From positions 3,906,001 through 3,970,000 of the forward strand of contig NC_009659.1 in assembly GCF_000013625.1 (NCBI RefSeq): DNA of 64,000 bases, in the 5' to 3' direction. The notes beneath the pieces are model-generated. The model had not been told where the DNA came from. It saw nothing but the letters and a program-made list of their open reading frames with translations, and did not search any database. Both the position numbers and the translations under genes were made by a program. This document shows, piece after piece, positions 56,159-64,000 of the stretch; the first letter of the stretch is position 1; each line of letters opens with the position of its first letter. The stretch comes from Janthinobacterium sp. Marseille (GTDB lineage: Bacteria; Pseudomonadota; Gammaproteobacteria; Burkholderiales; Burkholderiaceae_D).

Positions 56159-57252
56159 GATGCCTTCCTATCCATAAAAATCGCGGAACCGGCAATCGCA
56201 ATCACGATCAGCCCCTGACTAATCAATACAACCGCGGCCGGTACATGTGCCATGATTTCCATCGCGATACTGCCGGAGCGCAGGAAACCGAATAGCAAGG
56301 CACCGACGACGACACCCCAGGCCGAACCACGCGAGAGCAGGCCCACGACCAGGCCGTCAAAGCCGTAACCGGAAGAAAAATCGCTGGTGAGGTAGTACTG
56401 CTGGCCCTGGATCATGATGGCACCGGCCAGTCCACCGAAGCCACCGGCAATTGCCATCGCCAGTACAACCAGGAAGCCGGAGCGCATACCGGCACGGCGT
56501 GAAGCCATCTGGTTCAGGCCGACCGCGCGCAATTTCAAACCGAAGGGCGTGCGGCTCAGTACGATGCCGACTGCGATCACGGCAATCACGGCGAGGATGA
56601 GGCCGATATGCAAGGGCGACATCGGATTGGATGGAAACAACATCGGCAGCTTGGTCGCATCCGGAATGATCATCGATTCCGGCAAAGCAGAAACCTGCGT
56701 CATCGGCTTGCGCAGCAGGTGCACCGATTCCACCGACCAATACACCAGGGGCAATGCAATGAAGGTCAGCAACAATGTGCTGATCACTTCATTAATGCCA
56801 CGCCATGATTTAAGCGCACCCGCCAGGCCACCCCATAAGGCACCGCCCAGGGTTCCTGCCAGCATCGGCAGGATGAAAGCCAGGCCGAAAGGCAGGTTGC
56901 CGGCACCATGCAAAGCCATCGCCGTAGCCAGCATGCCGCCTATCGCAATCTGCCCTTCACCACCGACATTCGTCAGGTTGGCGCGATTGGCAAAGATGAA
57001 TCCGAGGCCCACCAAACCAAGACTGATGGAACGATTGATGGAAGCGCCTATGTTGTATTCACTCCCCACCATGCCATCCCAAAACGCTTCGATAGCTTCG
57101 CTCACGGAACTATCGGTGCAGGCAATCAGTGCTACGCCCAGCAACAAGGCGACCACGGTTGCCAATACCGGCACGATGACTTTCATGGGCAAATGAAATT
57201 TAAAACTGAATGGGGTATTCCCCTCGCTCCAAAGAGCGGATTTGTTCGTCAT
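56155..57252 (-). CDS. BMP-family ABC transporter permease (first)
   Basis: The 365-residue permease has about ten helices, with the family segment FIFANRANLTNVGGEGQIAIGGML and LRAVGLNQMASRRAGMRSGFLVVLAMAIAGGFGGLAGAIM. It matches the NupP/YufP type of BMP systems. AGGAG lies eight bases before the ATG. It is coupled to the second permease. Confidence 0.9.
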   Translation of the reverse strand: MTNKSALWSEGNTPFSFKFHLPMKVIVPVLATVVALLLGVALIACTDSSVSEAIEAFWDGMVGSEYNIGASINRSISLGLVGLGFIFANRANLTNVGGEGQIAIGGMLATAMALHGAGNLPFGLAFILPMLAGTLGGALWGGLAGALKSWRGINEVISTLLLTFIALPLVYWSVESVHLLRKPMTQVSALPESMIIPDATKLPMLFPSNPMSPLHIGLILAVIAVIAVGIVLSRTPFGLKLRAVGLNQMASRRAGMRSGFLVVLAMAIAGGFGGLAGAIMIQGQQYYLTSDFSSGYGFDGLVVGLLSRGSAWGVVVGALLFGFLRSGSIAMEIMAHVPAAVVLISQGLIVIAIAGSAIFMDRKAS

Positions 57253-57263
57253 GCTTTATTCTC

Positions 57264-58835
57264 CTAGTGCAAATGGCCGGACATCATGGCGCCGATTTTT
57301 TCGCGATTGGCCGGATCCGCCGGCAACTCGCCGACGATAGCCCCACGATACAAAACCGCCACACGGTCGGACACTGCAATCAATTCATTCAGGTCGCTGG
57401 AAATCAGCAAGACACCCAGGCCATTACTCGCTGCGGTACGAATGCGATTGAAAACCGCTTCCACCGCACCGACATCCAGGCCGCGTGTGGGCTGTGCCGC
57501 CAACAGGAATATCAAGGGATCCAGCGATAGTTCCCGGGCCAGCACCGCTTTTTGCTGGTTGCCGCCGGACAGGCTGGACATCGGCGCATTGGGGCTGGTG
57601 GCGCGCACGTCGAACTCGGTCATCATGGTCGCCGCCTGCTTCGCCATTTTTTCGCGGTCGAGCAAACCGAAGCGGGAGAATTTTTCCAGTGAACCGAGGA
57701 ATAGATTTTCAGCAACGCTGAGTTCCGAGATACATGCAACTGCATGCCGGTCTTCCGGAATGATGCCGGCACCGGCGTCGGTGATGTCCTGGGCAGAACT
57801 GCCGGTCAGGTCTTGCTCACCTATCTTCATCGCACCACCAGTCGGTGTCAGCAAGCCCGCGATGATGGCACCGAGCTCGCTTTGACCATTGCCTTCGACG
57901 CCTGCGATGCCGACGATCTCACCCCGTGCGACCGACAGATGCACATCGCTCAGACGTGTAACGCCATCCTTGTCCTGGAACGACAGCCCCTGTAACTGCA
58001 GGGCCGGCAAACCAAGTGAACGACTGTCGACAACTGCGGCGGCCGCCGGCGTCGCGTTCGCCGCGTCCTGAGCTGCGTCGCTAAGTATGCCCAGCGTTGC
58101 AGCGAGTACGGAGTCGCCAGATTTAACGTCGCGACCAACCATGGAACGAACCAGCGCATGCATGTCAGCGCCTTCCATACAAACGCTTTCCACAATCCGC
58201 CCCTGGCGCAAGACACTGGTGCGGTCCGCGACCTTGGCGATCTCCGCCAGCTTGTGTGTGACCAGGATCACGCCACGGCCGCTTTCCGCCACTTTGCGAC
58301 AAACCGCCAGGAGCGAGTCGACTTCTTCCGGTGGCAATACAGCCGTAGGTTCATCCAGCAGTAACAGACGCGGATTACTCAACAGGCATTTAATAATTTC
58401 AATGCGTTGCCGCTCGCCCACCGACAGGTCGCCGACGATGCAATGCGGATCAATCTTCAAATCATATTCATCCGCCAGCTCCTGCATGCGCCGGATAATG
58501 AAATCCTGTTTGAGGATGGCTTGCGCCCGACCCAGCATCAGGTTTTCCACCACCGACATATTGGAAACCAGGCTAAAGTGCTGGTGCACCATTGCGATTC
58601 CCAGCTCAAGCGCATGCGCCGGGCCACTGGGACGGAATTCGCCGCCGTCATATTTAATAAGGCCGGCATCCGGCCGATGCACACCAAAGATCAGATTGCA
58701 TAAGGTCGACTTCCCCGCACCGTTCTCACCCAGCAGGCAATGCACTTCGCCGGCTTCGACGTTGAGGGAAATATCATTCAACACCAAATGCGAACCAAAG
58801 CGTTTCGTTACGCCCGCAATTTCCAGGATCGCCAT
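57264..58835 (-). CDS. BMP-family ABC transporter ATP-binding protein (duplicated ABC)
   Basis: The 523-residue ATPase has two ABC domains like NupO/YufO. The first is complete: Walker A GENGAGKST, signature LSVGERQRIEIIKCLL, Walker B LLLLDEPTAVLPPEE. The second has GVEGNGQSE in place of a normal P-loop and FLLAAQPTRGLD at Walker B, with signature LSGGNQQKAVLAREL; this weakened second site is normal for the family. An insertion of about 30 Ala-rich residues lies between the halves. It starts four bases after the binding-protein gene. Confidence 0.92.
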   Translation of the reverse strand: MAILEIAGVTKRFGSHLVLNDISLNVEAGEVHCLLGENGAGKSTLCNLIFGVHRPDAGLIKYDGGEFRPSGPAHALELGIAMVHQHFSLVSNMSVVENLMLGRAQAILKQDFIIRRMQELADEYDLKIDPHCIVGDLSVGERQRIEIIKCLLSNPRLLLLDEPTAVLPPEEVDSLLAVCRKVAESGRGVILVTHKLAEIAKVADRTSVLRQGRIVESVCMEGADMHALVRSMVGRDVKSGDSVLAATLGILSDAAQDAANATPAAAAVVDSRSLGLPALQLQGLSFQDKDGVTRLSDVHLSVARGEIVGIAGVEGNGQSELGAIIAGLLTPTGGAMKIGEQDLTGSSAQDITDAGAGIIPEDRHAVACISELSVAENLFLGSLEKFSRFGLLDREKMAKQAATMMTEFDVRATSPNAPMSSLSGGNQQKAVLARELSLDPLIFLLAAQPTRGLDVGAVEAVFNRIRTAASNGLGVLLISSDLNELIAVSDRVAVLYRGAIVGELPADPANREKIGAMMSGHLH

Positions 58836-58839
58836 GGCT

Positions 58840-59829
58840 TTATCCCACCCGGACTTTGATTTTGCCGGCTAACAGCGCGTCCTGTATTTCCCTGACCTTG
58901 GCCTGCATTTGCGGCGTCATGCCGCCGCACACTTCTATGCCCGCCGATTGCGGCCCCATTGCAAGTCCGAATGGTTTGTACTCAGGCTTCCAGGTTCCAG
59001 CGACCATTTGATCGATTGCATACTCCAGCATGAAACCGATTCCGCTCACGGTGTACGCCAGGTACAGCGGGTTTTTATCAGCGCAATAATTGGTGTAGCT
59101 GCCGATCATCCTGGTATTTTTGTCGCGCGCCGCCTGCTCCATGCCACGTACACCGAGGTTCAGGATGTTGTAGTGCACATCTGCGCCCTGCCCGATGGCA
59201 GCCAGTGTCGCCTCCTTGGCTTTGGTGACATCATCGAAGTCACCTGTGTAGGTTTCAAAGTATTTGATATCAGGTTTGACGTAACGCGCACCATTACCGA
59301 ATTCCTTGCCGGTGTTAACGATGGCTGGGATTTCGGCGCCACCGACATAGCTGACCGCACCGTTCTTTGACGACATCGCGGCGACCGCACCCGCGATAAA
59401 ACCGATCTGTGCCTGGAGTACGTCGTATTGCGCGACATTACTGGTTGGAGTGCCGGTAGGCCCGACGATGGAAAATTTCACTTTTGGAAAACGTTGTGCG
59501 ACTTTGAGCACGGATGCCTGGGTCTGCCCCGCCGCACCGATCACCAGATCGTTTTTGGAAGCCAGCGACACCAGCACTTGTTCCATGTCACCGAACTTCA
59601 CGTTTTCAATAAATGAAATTTTTACTTTGCTGCCGTAACGCGCTTCGGCACGCTTGATGCCGTTGTAGGCCGACTCCATCCAGCCGTGGTCCAGTTTGGA
59701 ACCCGGCATCAGGATCCCGATCTTGATCGGATCCGCAGCCATGGCAAACGGCGCCAGGCCATAAGCGAGTGTGCCGGCACCGGCGGAGGTGGCAACTGTT
59801 TTCAGAAATGTTCTACGGCTAGTCTTCAT
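58840..59829 (-). CDS. BMP-family substrate-binding protein
   Basis: The 329-residue periplasmic protein has a Tat-type start (SRRTFLKTVATSAGAG) and the Bmp/Med pattern: PIKIGILMPGSKLDHGWMESAYNGIKRAEARYG, VSLASKNDLVIGAAGQTQASVLKVAQRFPKVKF and a late GGMTPQMQAKVREIQDALLAGK. Members bind nucleosides, purine bases or related ring compounds. Tat export means it folds in the cytoplasm first. The ATG has AAGGGG six bases upstream. It is the first gene of the operon; a palindrome lies about 170 bases upstream. Confidence 0.92.
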   Translation of the reverse strand: MKTSRRTFLKTVATSAGAGTLAYGLAPFAMAADPIKIGILMPGSKLDHGWMESAYNGIKRAEARYGSKVKISFIENVKFGDMEQVLVSLASKNDLVIGAAGQTQASVLKVAQRFPKVKFSIVGPTGTPTSNVAQYDVLQAQIGFIAGAVAAMSSKNGAVSYVGGAEIPAIVNTGKEFGNGARYVKPDIKYFETYTGDFDDVTKAKEATLAAIGQGADVHYNILNLGVRGMEQAARDKNTRMIGSYTNYCADKNPLYLAYTVSGIGFMLEYAIDQMVAGTWKPEYKPFGLAMGPQSAGIEVCGGMTPQMQAKVREIQDALLAGKIKVRVG

Positions 59830-59998
59830 GCTTGTCCCCTTTATAGGTATGTTTTATTACGATTAAGCAGTCCGAGAAAGTCAGCACAGGTCAAAACTGA
59901 CCATCTACATTTTGTTTTTTGGCATCAGGAAATACTTATGAGCTAGATTGAAATCGATCTTAGAAATAGGGTTTCCCTTTGTCTACGCCCCCAACCGT

Positions 59999-60018
59999 AT
60001 GCTGTGAATTCACAGCAT
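59999..60018. promoter_or_regulatory. Twenty-base perfect palindrome upstream of the BMP operon
   Basis: ATGCTGTGAATTCACAGCAT reads the same on both strands. It lies about 170 bases before the binding-protein start, between that operon and the end of the porin gene. It lacks a T-run, so an operator is more likely than a terminator. The regulator is unknown. Confidence 0.5.
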
Positions 60019-60098
60019 GAATGGTTGGAATCCGATTGTTTTCAGCAACTACCAGACAGCAGTCGTGTGCCACCCTGAGCAGGGCGGCACACAGTTGG

Positions 60099-61190
60099 TC
60101 AGAAGCGATGACGCATACCGACTGCAACGCTGACTGCGTTTGCGTAATCTGTGGTTTTATCGTTCATGAGGAAGGAGTAGAGATCGGTGCGCTTGGAAAG
60201 GAAGTAGTCATAGCCGACAGAAACCGTCGTACGTTTGACATCTGAAAACAAGGCGCTCTCGCGTTTGGTCTGGGCCACTGCACCCAGCAGTTTGCCGTTC
60301 CCGAGCGGCACGCTGAGGCCCAGTGTGCCGGTCTGGTCCTTGAGGTCGACGTCATGCGTCGCCCGGTCGTATGTAGCAAAGAACTTCAGGTAAGAAAAAT
60401 CATAGCTGCCGCCGACAAACGCAAGCTTTTGCCGGGTCGCCACCAGGTTCGGCCCGCCGGGTACCGGTACCGATAACATTACACTCGGCCCGTTCGGCAC
60501 GATGGGATTGTCGACCGGATTGCCGACCTGCACATCGTGATAGGCCAGCCCCAGCGCCAAGGGACCGTTTTGATACAGCGCGTTCGCACCCTTGTTGTTC
60601 TTGGATGAATTGCCCGCCGCTTCACCAAACTGGTAGTGCAGATTGAAGGTCAAGCCGGCAAATGTTGGCGAGGTATAGGCAATCGAATTGCTCCATGCGC
60701 TATCAGTACGGCCAAATGTACCCGGGAATACATTCGTACCGACGATAGTGTGCAAGACCAGTGGCGACAGCGAGAAGGAGTCCTCTACCGGATTGAACAT
60801 ATACAGCGGCAAGGTCGTTGGCGGCGTCATGCGACCCAGCATCAGTTTGCCGAAGCTGCCTGACAAGGCCACGTTGGCATCTCGCGCGAAAAAGGTATCG
60901 CCGCCAAAACGACCGTAGGCGCCATCGTCAATACGGTAAAACGCACCAAGGGTAAAACTCGCCTTCAGCCCTCCACCGAGGTCTTCAAAACCCTTGAAGC
61001 CAATGTATGACGTTGATAAACCACCGCTATCAACTTTGGATGTGCGCGCTGCGTCACCGCTGTTCCGCATGGAGCCCATAAAGCCATCTGCTATACCTTC
61101 CATGGTGACGGAGCTTTGTGCCCGCGAAAGGCTGCTGTAAGAAAGGATGGAAGCAGTCAACAATACGCTGAATAATATTTTTGATTTCAC
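60099..61190 (-). CDS. Gram-negative porin (Burkholderiales type)
   Basis: The 363-residue outer-membrane protein forms a 16-strand trimeric porin. A signal peptide ending SRAQ precedes SSVTMEGIADGFM, the typical first strand of betaproteobacterial porins. LSTSYIGFKGFEDLGGGLKASFTLG and LYSFLMNDKTTDYANAVSVAVGMRHRF (C-terminal Phe) are family landmarks. It starts with a GTG at 61190 preceded by GAGA. Its position behind the BMP operon in the same direction suggests that it may pass the same small solutes. Confidence 0.92.
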   Translation of the reverse strand: MKSKILFSVLLTASILSYSSLSRAQSSVTMEGIADGFMGSMRNSGDAARTSKVDSGGLSTSYIGFKGFEDLGGGLKASFTLGAFYRIDDGAYGRFGGDTFFARDANVALSGSFGKLMLGRMTPPTTLPLYMFNPVEDSFSLSPLVLHTIVGTNVFPGTFGRTDSAWSNSIAYTSPTFAGLTFNLHYQFGEAAGNSSKNNKGANALYQNGPLALGLAYHDVQVGNPVDNPIVPNGPSVMLSVPVPGGPNLVATRQKLAFVGGSYDFSYLKFFATYDRATHDVDLKDQTGTLGLSVPLGNGKLLGAVAQTKRESALFSDVKRTTVSVGYDYFLSKRTDLYSFLMNDKTTDYANAVSVAVGMRHRF

Positions 61191-61631
61191 GATTCGTCTC
61201 TTTTATTAGATTAATTAAATGTGAGTAACAGCTGCTGCATACGAAAATTATTTCCGGTACATCTCCACCATCCATGCCAATGCGAAATAAACACGCGTGA
61301 ATTTTTTACGTGCTTTTTTACTGGCAAAGATGGGAGCTGATACTAGGAATGGATGAAATGTGCGTCTACGCACGCTGGCGAATAGCCTTGATTCACACAA
61401 TGAATGGCGCACTTCTTTTGCCATGCGTTCACTCTGCGCAGCCTGCATTGCACAGGCAATTCATATTCATGATCCCTTGCATTCATCGTCGTAATGCAAG
61501 ATGGAAATTGACTCATGCCAACAAACAACTTTTTCGCCCCTTGAGTGCGCTAACGCACCGAGCGCGGGGAATTATTCGGGTAATTTGGTAGTCAATCTTA
61601 TGTACTCATTCATAATTCAAAAGGATTCCCC
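61191..61631. other. Intergenic region upstream of the porin and lipoprotein genes
   Basis: About 440 bases, divergent promoters for the porin (left) and the small lipoprotein (right). Several open frames exist but none has a family or good start. AT-rich near both ends. No hairpin with T-run and no repeat seen. Confidence 0.5.
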
Positions 61632-61856
61632 ATGAAATCGACACAGAAAATTCTCTTCTCGGTGCTGGCCGCAACTGTATTGCTTGGTGCTGCCGGTTGT
61701 GAAAACATGTCCCATCGCGAAAAAAGCATGGCAGTCGGCGCTGGCGCCGGTGCGGTCGGTGGTGCAGTGTTGACTGGCGGTAGTGCATTGGGCACAGTCG
61801 GTGGTGCAGCAGTAGGTGGCGTGATTGGTAACGAAGTTGGCAAAAACAAAAAGTAA
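61632..61856 (+). CDS. Small lipoprotein with glycine-zipper (OsmB-like)
   Basis: The 74-residue product has a lipoprotein signal with lipobox GAAGC and a mature part containing a glycine zipper (AVGAGAGAVGGAV, then GTVGGAAVGGVIGNEVG), as in OsmB and other 2TM glycine-zipper proteins. It should be anchored in the outer membrane. AAAGGA lies six bases before the ATG. It is followed 39 bases later by another small lipoprotein gene. Confidence 0.88.
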   Translation: MKSTQKILFSVLAATVLLGAAGCENMSHREKSMAVGAGAGAVGGAVLTGGSALGTVGGAAVGGVIGNEVGKNKK

Positions 61857-61895
61857 ATCTGAAAACGCGAGTCAACACATTCCAGGAGGCAGTAA

Positions 61896-62090
61896 ATGAG
61901 CAAATATAAAAACGGGGCAATTGCAGTAATGGCGACGGGCATGCTGGCCTTGGCTTTGGCCGGGTGCCACAAGGAAGGGCCTGCTGAGAAGGCCGGAAAA
62001 GAAGTTGATCAAACCATGAACAAAGCCGGCCAGCAAATTGAAAAAGCCGGCGAAAAGATTGAGAACACCGCTAAAGACGCGCAAAAGTAA
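61896..62090 (+). CDS. Small lipoprotein with KAGxxIEKAGEKIE helix
   Basis: The 64-residue product has a lipobox ALAGC followed by a helix of about 35 residues rich in Lys, Glu and Ala with a seven- to eleven-residue rhythm (EKAGKEVDQTMNKAGQQIEKAG), reminiscent of LEA-like stress proteins. AGGAGG six bases before the ATG predicts strong translation. Exact function unknown. Likely in one transcript with the preceding glycine-zipper lipoprotein. Confidence 0.82.
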   Translation: MSKYKNGAIAVMATGMLALALAGCHKEGPAEKAGKEVDQTMNKAGQQIEKAGEKIENTAKDAQK

Positions 62091-62104
62091 GCCGTCCGGC
62101 AGCA

Positions 62105-62148
62105 AAAAACAGGTGAACGGTAGAGCTACCGTTCACCTGTTTTTTTTA
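62105..62148 (+). terminator. Rho-independent terminator of the lipoprotein genes
   Basis: A strong hairpin with arms ACAGGTGAACGGTA and TACCGTTCACCTGT and loop GAGC is followed by eight T. It can also end the transcript from the right, since A-run lies on the other side. Confidence 0.93.
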
Positions 62149-62180
62149 TTGGCGCACCAACGCGAAAATGAACCTCACGC

Positions 62181-62696
62181 TCAGCGTGTCGTTTTTTCTT
62201 CGTTGTCGTTCAGATGAAAGATCAGGCAACCTTCGTTGTCGCGTATCAGTTTCAGTGACTGCGTGTAAGGCAAATTAATGTGCTTCGCACAAAAAGTTTC
62301 CTTGACCGGTAATTCATGCCCGCCACGATTCACCACTACCGCCAGTTCTATTTTTTCCGGCCGGCCATATTCAAATACTTCATTGATCGCCGCGCGTATC
62401 GTACGTCCCGTATAGAGGACATCGTCAACGATAATGATCTGTTGTCCATTCATATCAAACGGAATTTTTGAACGGTGCACACCAAAGTTCAACTGCCTGT
62501 GCCCGCAATCATCGCGTTGATAGGACACATCCAGCGTACCGATCGGTGATGTCAGTTCAAGCGCGGTGCGCAGGTATTCCGCGACCCAGATACCACCGGT
62601 ATGAATTCCTATCAGTTTGGTCGACCTGTTAACATGTGGCCGCATCAGGTTAGCGAGGCGCCTGCACAAAGCCGTACCGTTTAACTTGGACCTCAT
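62181..62696 (-). CDS. pyrR: PyrR-like phosphoribosyltransferase
   Basis: The 171-residue protein has the PyrR pattern: TGGIWVAEYL, GTLDVSYQRDD, and the PRPP loop IIIVDDVLYTGRTIRAAI (residues near 87-104), then LAVVVNRGGHELP. Bacterial PyrR proteins bind uracil or UMP and PRPP; in many Gram-negatives only the uracil phosphoribosyltransferase role is likely. It is usually beside pyrB, but here its ATG overlaps the stop of a DUF2877 gene (ATGA) in an operon with carbamate kinase. A second, ordinary pyrR elsewhere in the genome is likely but not visible here. Confidence 0.88.
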   Translation of the reverse strand: MRSKLNGTALCRRLANLMRPHVNRSTKLIGIHTGGIWVAEYLRTALELTSPIGTLDVSYQRDDCGHRQLNFGVHRSKIPFDMNGQQIIIVDDVLYTGRTIRAAINEVFEYGRPEKIELAVVVNRGGHELPVKETFCAKHINLPYTQSLKLIRDNEGCLIFHLNDNEEKTTR

Positions 62697-63559
62697 ATTG
62701 AATGACTATCACGCAAAGACACTTGCCCGGTAATCCCGACAATAAATCCGCTTAACATGTCCCAACCGGAAGAATGGCCGATACTCACCAGCTCGCGGAT
62801 CGCCGCCAGGGCTTCGGCTTGCGATTCACCATGGACCAGCGCTTCAGACAACTGATGCAGCGGCGCGAAACTTTGCGCATGTACCAGATCCGCCATCAGG
62901 GTCGCACTGATGATGTGGCTGCGATCCCTGGCCTTTGCAATCAGGCGGCGTCCCACTTCATCCCAGGCATCGACATCCAGGGCATTCCTTTTTTCCAGTA
63001 ACGCTCGCCCAAACAATGCTGCACCGATGAAATCATCGCCGGACGGCGTCATGCCGGAACCGAAACCAATCAGCGGCAGCGCCGCCTGGTAAACATGTTC
63101 AGGACTATCCTTGCGGAAGCCACAGGCAATGTTTTCAATATTGCGGATCGCCAGCTTGAGTGGGTACTCCGGTTCCTGATCCAGCAACATTGCACCGAAT
63201 CCCCTGACAGGCCCAAGTGAGTGCAAGGGCTCAAACAGTCGGCGACAGGCGGCAACGAGGCGCGGCAAGTCAGCAGCTGTCACCATACTGCGCTGTGGAT
63301 ACCAGGGGCGAATATCACTGGTGTCAAAATGCTGCAACTTGCCCTTGATGACGAACGGTTTTTCCAGAATGACGGCACGCGGATGCAGTTCCGCCAGGTC
63401 AGAACCCAGCCATATGATTTCGCCACTTACGTGCAAATAGGGAGTATGGGCAAAACCGGGTATCGATTGCGCATCGCCTCCAGCCGCGGTCAATGCTTCA
63501 TATGCCTTGAAACCGATTATCTTGATTGTGTTCTCTGTGATGTTTGCAATGGAATTCAT
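62693..63559 (-). CDS. DUF2877 protein (YlbF/AllH-like)
   Basis: The 288-residue cytoplasmic protein matches DUF2877: PEYPLKLAIRNIENIACGF, PLIGFGSGMTPSGDDFIGAALFGRALLE, IGHSSGWDMLSGFIVGI. In E. coli the relative YlbF (AllH) works with FdrA and YlbE in oxamate carbamoyltransfer during allantoin use. The stop of carbamate kinase directly abuts the ATG (TAAATG). FdrA and YlbE homologues would be expected beyond the right edge, but that is a prediction. Confidence 0.85.
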   Translation of the reverse strand: MNSIANITENTIKIIGFKAYEALTAAGGDAQSIPGFAHTPYLHVSGEIIWLGSDLAELHPRAVILEKPFVIKGKLQHFDTSDIRPWYPQRSMVTAADLPRLVAACRRLFEPLHSLGPVRGFGAMLLDQEPEYPLKLAIRNIENIACGFRKDSPEHVYQAALPLIGFGSGMTPSGDDFIGAALFGRALLEKRNALDVDAWDEVGRRLIAKARDRSHIISATLMADLVHAQSFAPLHQLSEALVHGESQAEALAAIRELVSIGHSSGWDMLSGFIVGITGQVSLRDSHSI

Positions 63560-64000
63560 TTAGGGCACTATCCTTGTACCAGCCCGCCCCTGCAGCGCTT
63601 CAAACGCATGGTCCAGGGAAGTGATGATGACGCGCCGTCCACCGTTCTCCAGGTACTTCAGCGCAGCACCGATTTTGGGGCCCATGCTGCCGGATGGAAA
63701 CTGACCGTCTGCCATGTAACGGGCGGCATCGGCCATGCTTATTTCACTTAACAGACGCTGGCTTGGTTTGCCAAAATCCAGCGCCACACGTTCCACACCT
63801 GTCAACATGACCAGGGTTCCTGCGCCTATCTGATTTGCCAGTATCGCGCTGGTGTAATCCTTGTCGATGACTGCCGGCACACCGTGGAACTCACCATGGA
63901 TATCCTGGATGACCGGAATACCGCCACCACCCGCAGCGATCGGGACGACTCCTGCCTTGATCAACGCTTCAATGGCGGCGATGTCCAGAATACGCAGCGG
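63560..64000 (-). CDS. Carbamate kinase, C-terminal part (cut by window edge)
   Basis: The frame is open to the right edge; only the last 146 residues are visible. Carbamate kinase motifs are clear: VVPIAAGGGGIPVI, GVPAVIDKDYTSAILANQIGAGTLVMLTGVERVAL and the end GSMGPKIGAALKYLENGGRRVIITSLDHAFEALQGRAGTRI. The enzyme turns carbamoyl phosphate and ADP into carbamate and ATP. It lies immediately upstream of the DUF2877 gene. The pairing is that of the allK/ybcF and allH/ylbF genes of E. coli. Confidence 0.93.
   Translation of the reverse strand, partial: PLRILDIAAIEALIKAGVVPIAAGGGGIPVIQDIHGEFHGVPAVIDKDYTSAILANQIGAGTLVMLTGVERVALDFGKPSQRLLSEISMADAARYMADGQFPSGSMGPKIGAALKYLENGGRRVIITSLDHAFEALQGRAGTRIVP

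Noticed and set aside
55154..56218. A 354-codon open frame antisense to the second BMP permease
   Set aside because: Shadow frame; the permease on the minus strand explains the region and is part of a coupled operon.
57264..58835. Second P-loop of the BMP ATPase considered as an inactivating mutation
   Set aside because: GVEGNGQSE and AAQPTRGLD are the normal form of the second site in this family.
59999..60018. Palindrome considered as a CRP/Vfr site
   Set aside because: TGTGA and TCACA are two bases apart, not six, so the geometry does not fit.

Overview
The window comes from a mesophilic betaproteobacterium with moderate GC. Family content (Burkholderiales-type porin, MxKDx pentapeptide protein, paired cyanophycin synthetases with a DUF1854 ABC transporter, opgGH, CzcE-like protein) suggests Oxalobacteraceae, near Herminiimonas or Janthinobacterium. 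This is inference from protein families, not a phylogeny. No tRNA, rRNA, insertion sequence, phage or CRISPR was seen; it reads as ordinary chromosome with several accessory modules.

Layout. 0-5 kb: the 3' part of a membrane sensor kinase, then the osmoregulated glucan genes opgG-opgH on the minus strand. 5.7-8.5 kb: a GIY-YIG protein, a YihY/BrkB protein and a DUF418 membrane protein. 8.5-14 kb: a five-gene peptide ABC importer. 14.2-20.4 kb: metal genes, namely a CzcE-like protein, a PepSY reductase with a putative Fur site, and a copper module (copA, cueR, copZ) with a CueR-type promoter in front of both copA and copZ. 21-29.7 kb: a diguanylate cyclase, a TonB-dependent receptor with a Fur box, a RarD-like exporter, Kup and EttA. 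30-32.8 kb: a sulfonate/nitrate-type ABC importer with a DsrE-like protein.

32.8-36 kb is a compact oxidative-chlorine stress locus. An ECF sigma factor (SigF-like) and its DUF1109 anti-sigma factor (NrsF-like) face an operon encoding a short unannotated peptide, a cytochrome b (YedZ1-like), a Tat molybdopterin oxidoreductase (YedY1-like) and a periplasmic peptide that is one-fifth methionine (MrpX-like). The operon carries a GTAACC-N16-CGAA promoter that fits the SigF type exactly.

36-44 kb: a chemoreceptor, YigZ, an aldo/keto reductase, a membrane-tethered glutaredoxin, a cupin, a PhyH dioxygenase, and a UPF0016 manganese exporter behind a clear yybP-ykoY riboswitch, then a nitronate monooxygenase. 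44-51.8 kb is a cyanophycin locus: an ABC exporter-like protein and a DUF1854 protein diverge from two tandem cyanophycin synthetases, the first of which has lost the P-loop of its Mur-ligase domain.

52-64 kb: unknown exported proteins, an outer-membrane barrel and a CBS protein, followed by a BMP-family ABC importer operon ending in an isochorismatase-fold amidohydrolase, a porin, two small lipoproteins, and an operon at the right edge (carbamate kinase, DUF2877, PyrR). The last groups together suggest uptake and breakdown of a ureide or nucleobase with recovery of carbamoyl phosphate as ATP.
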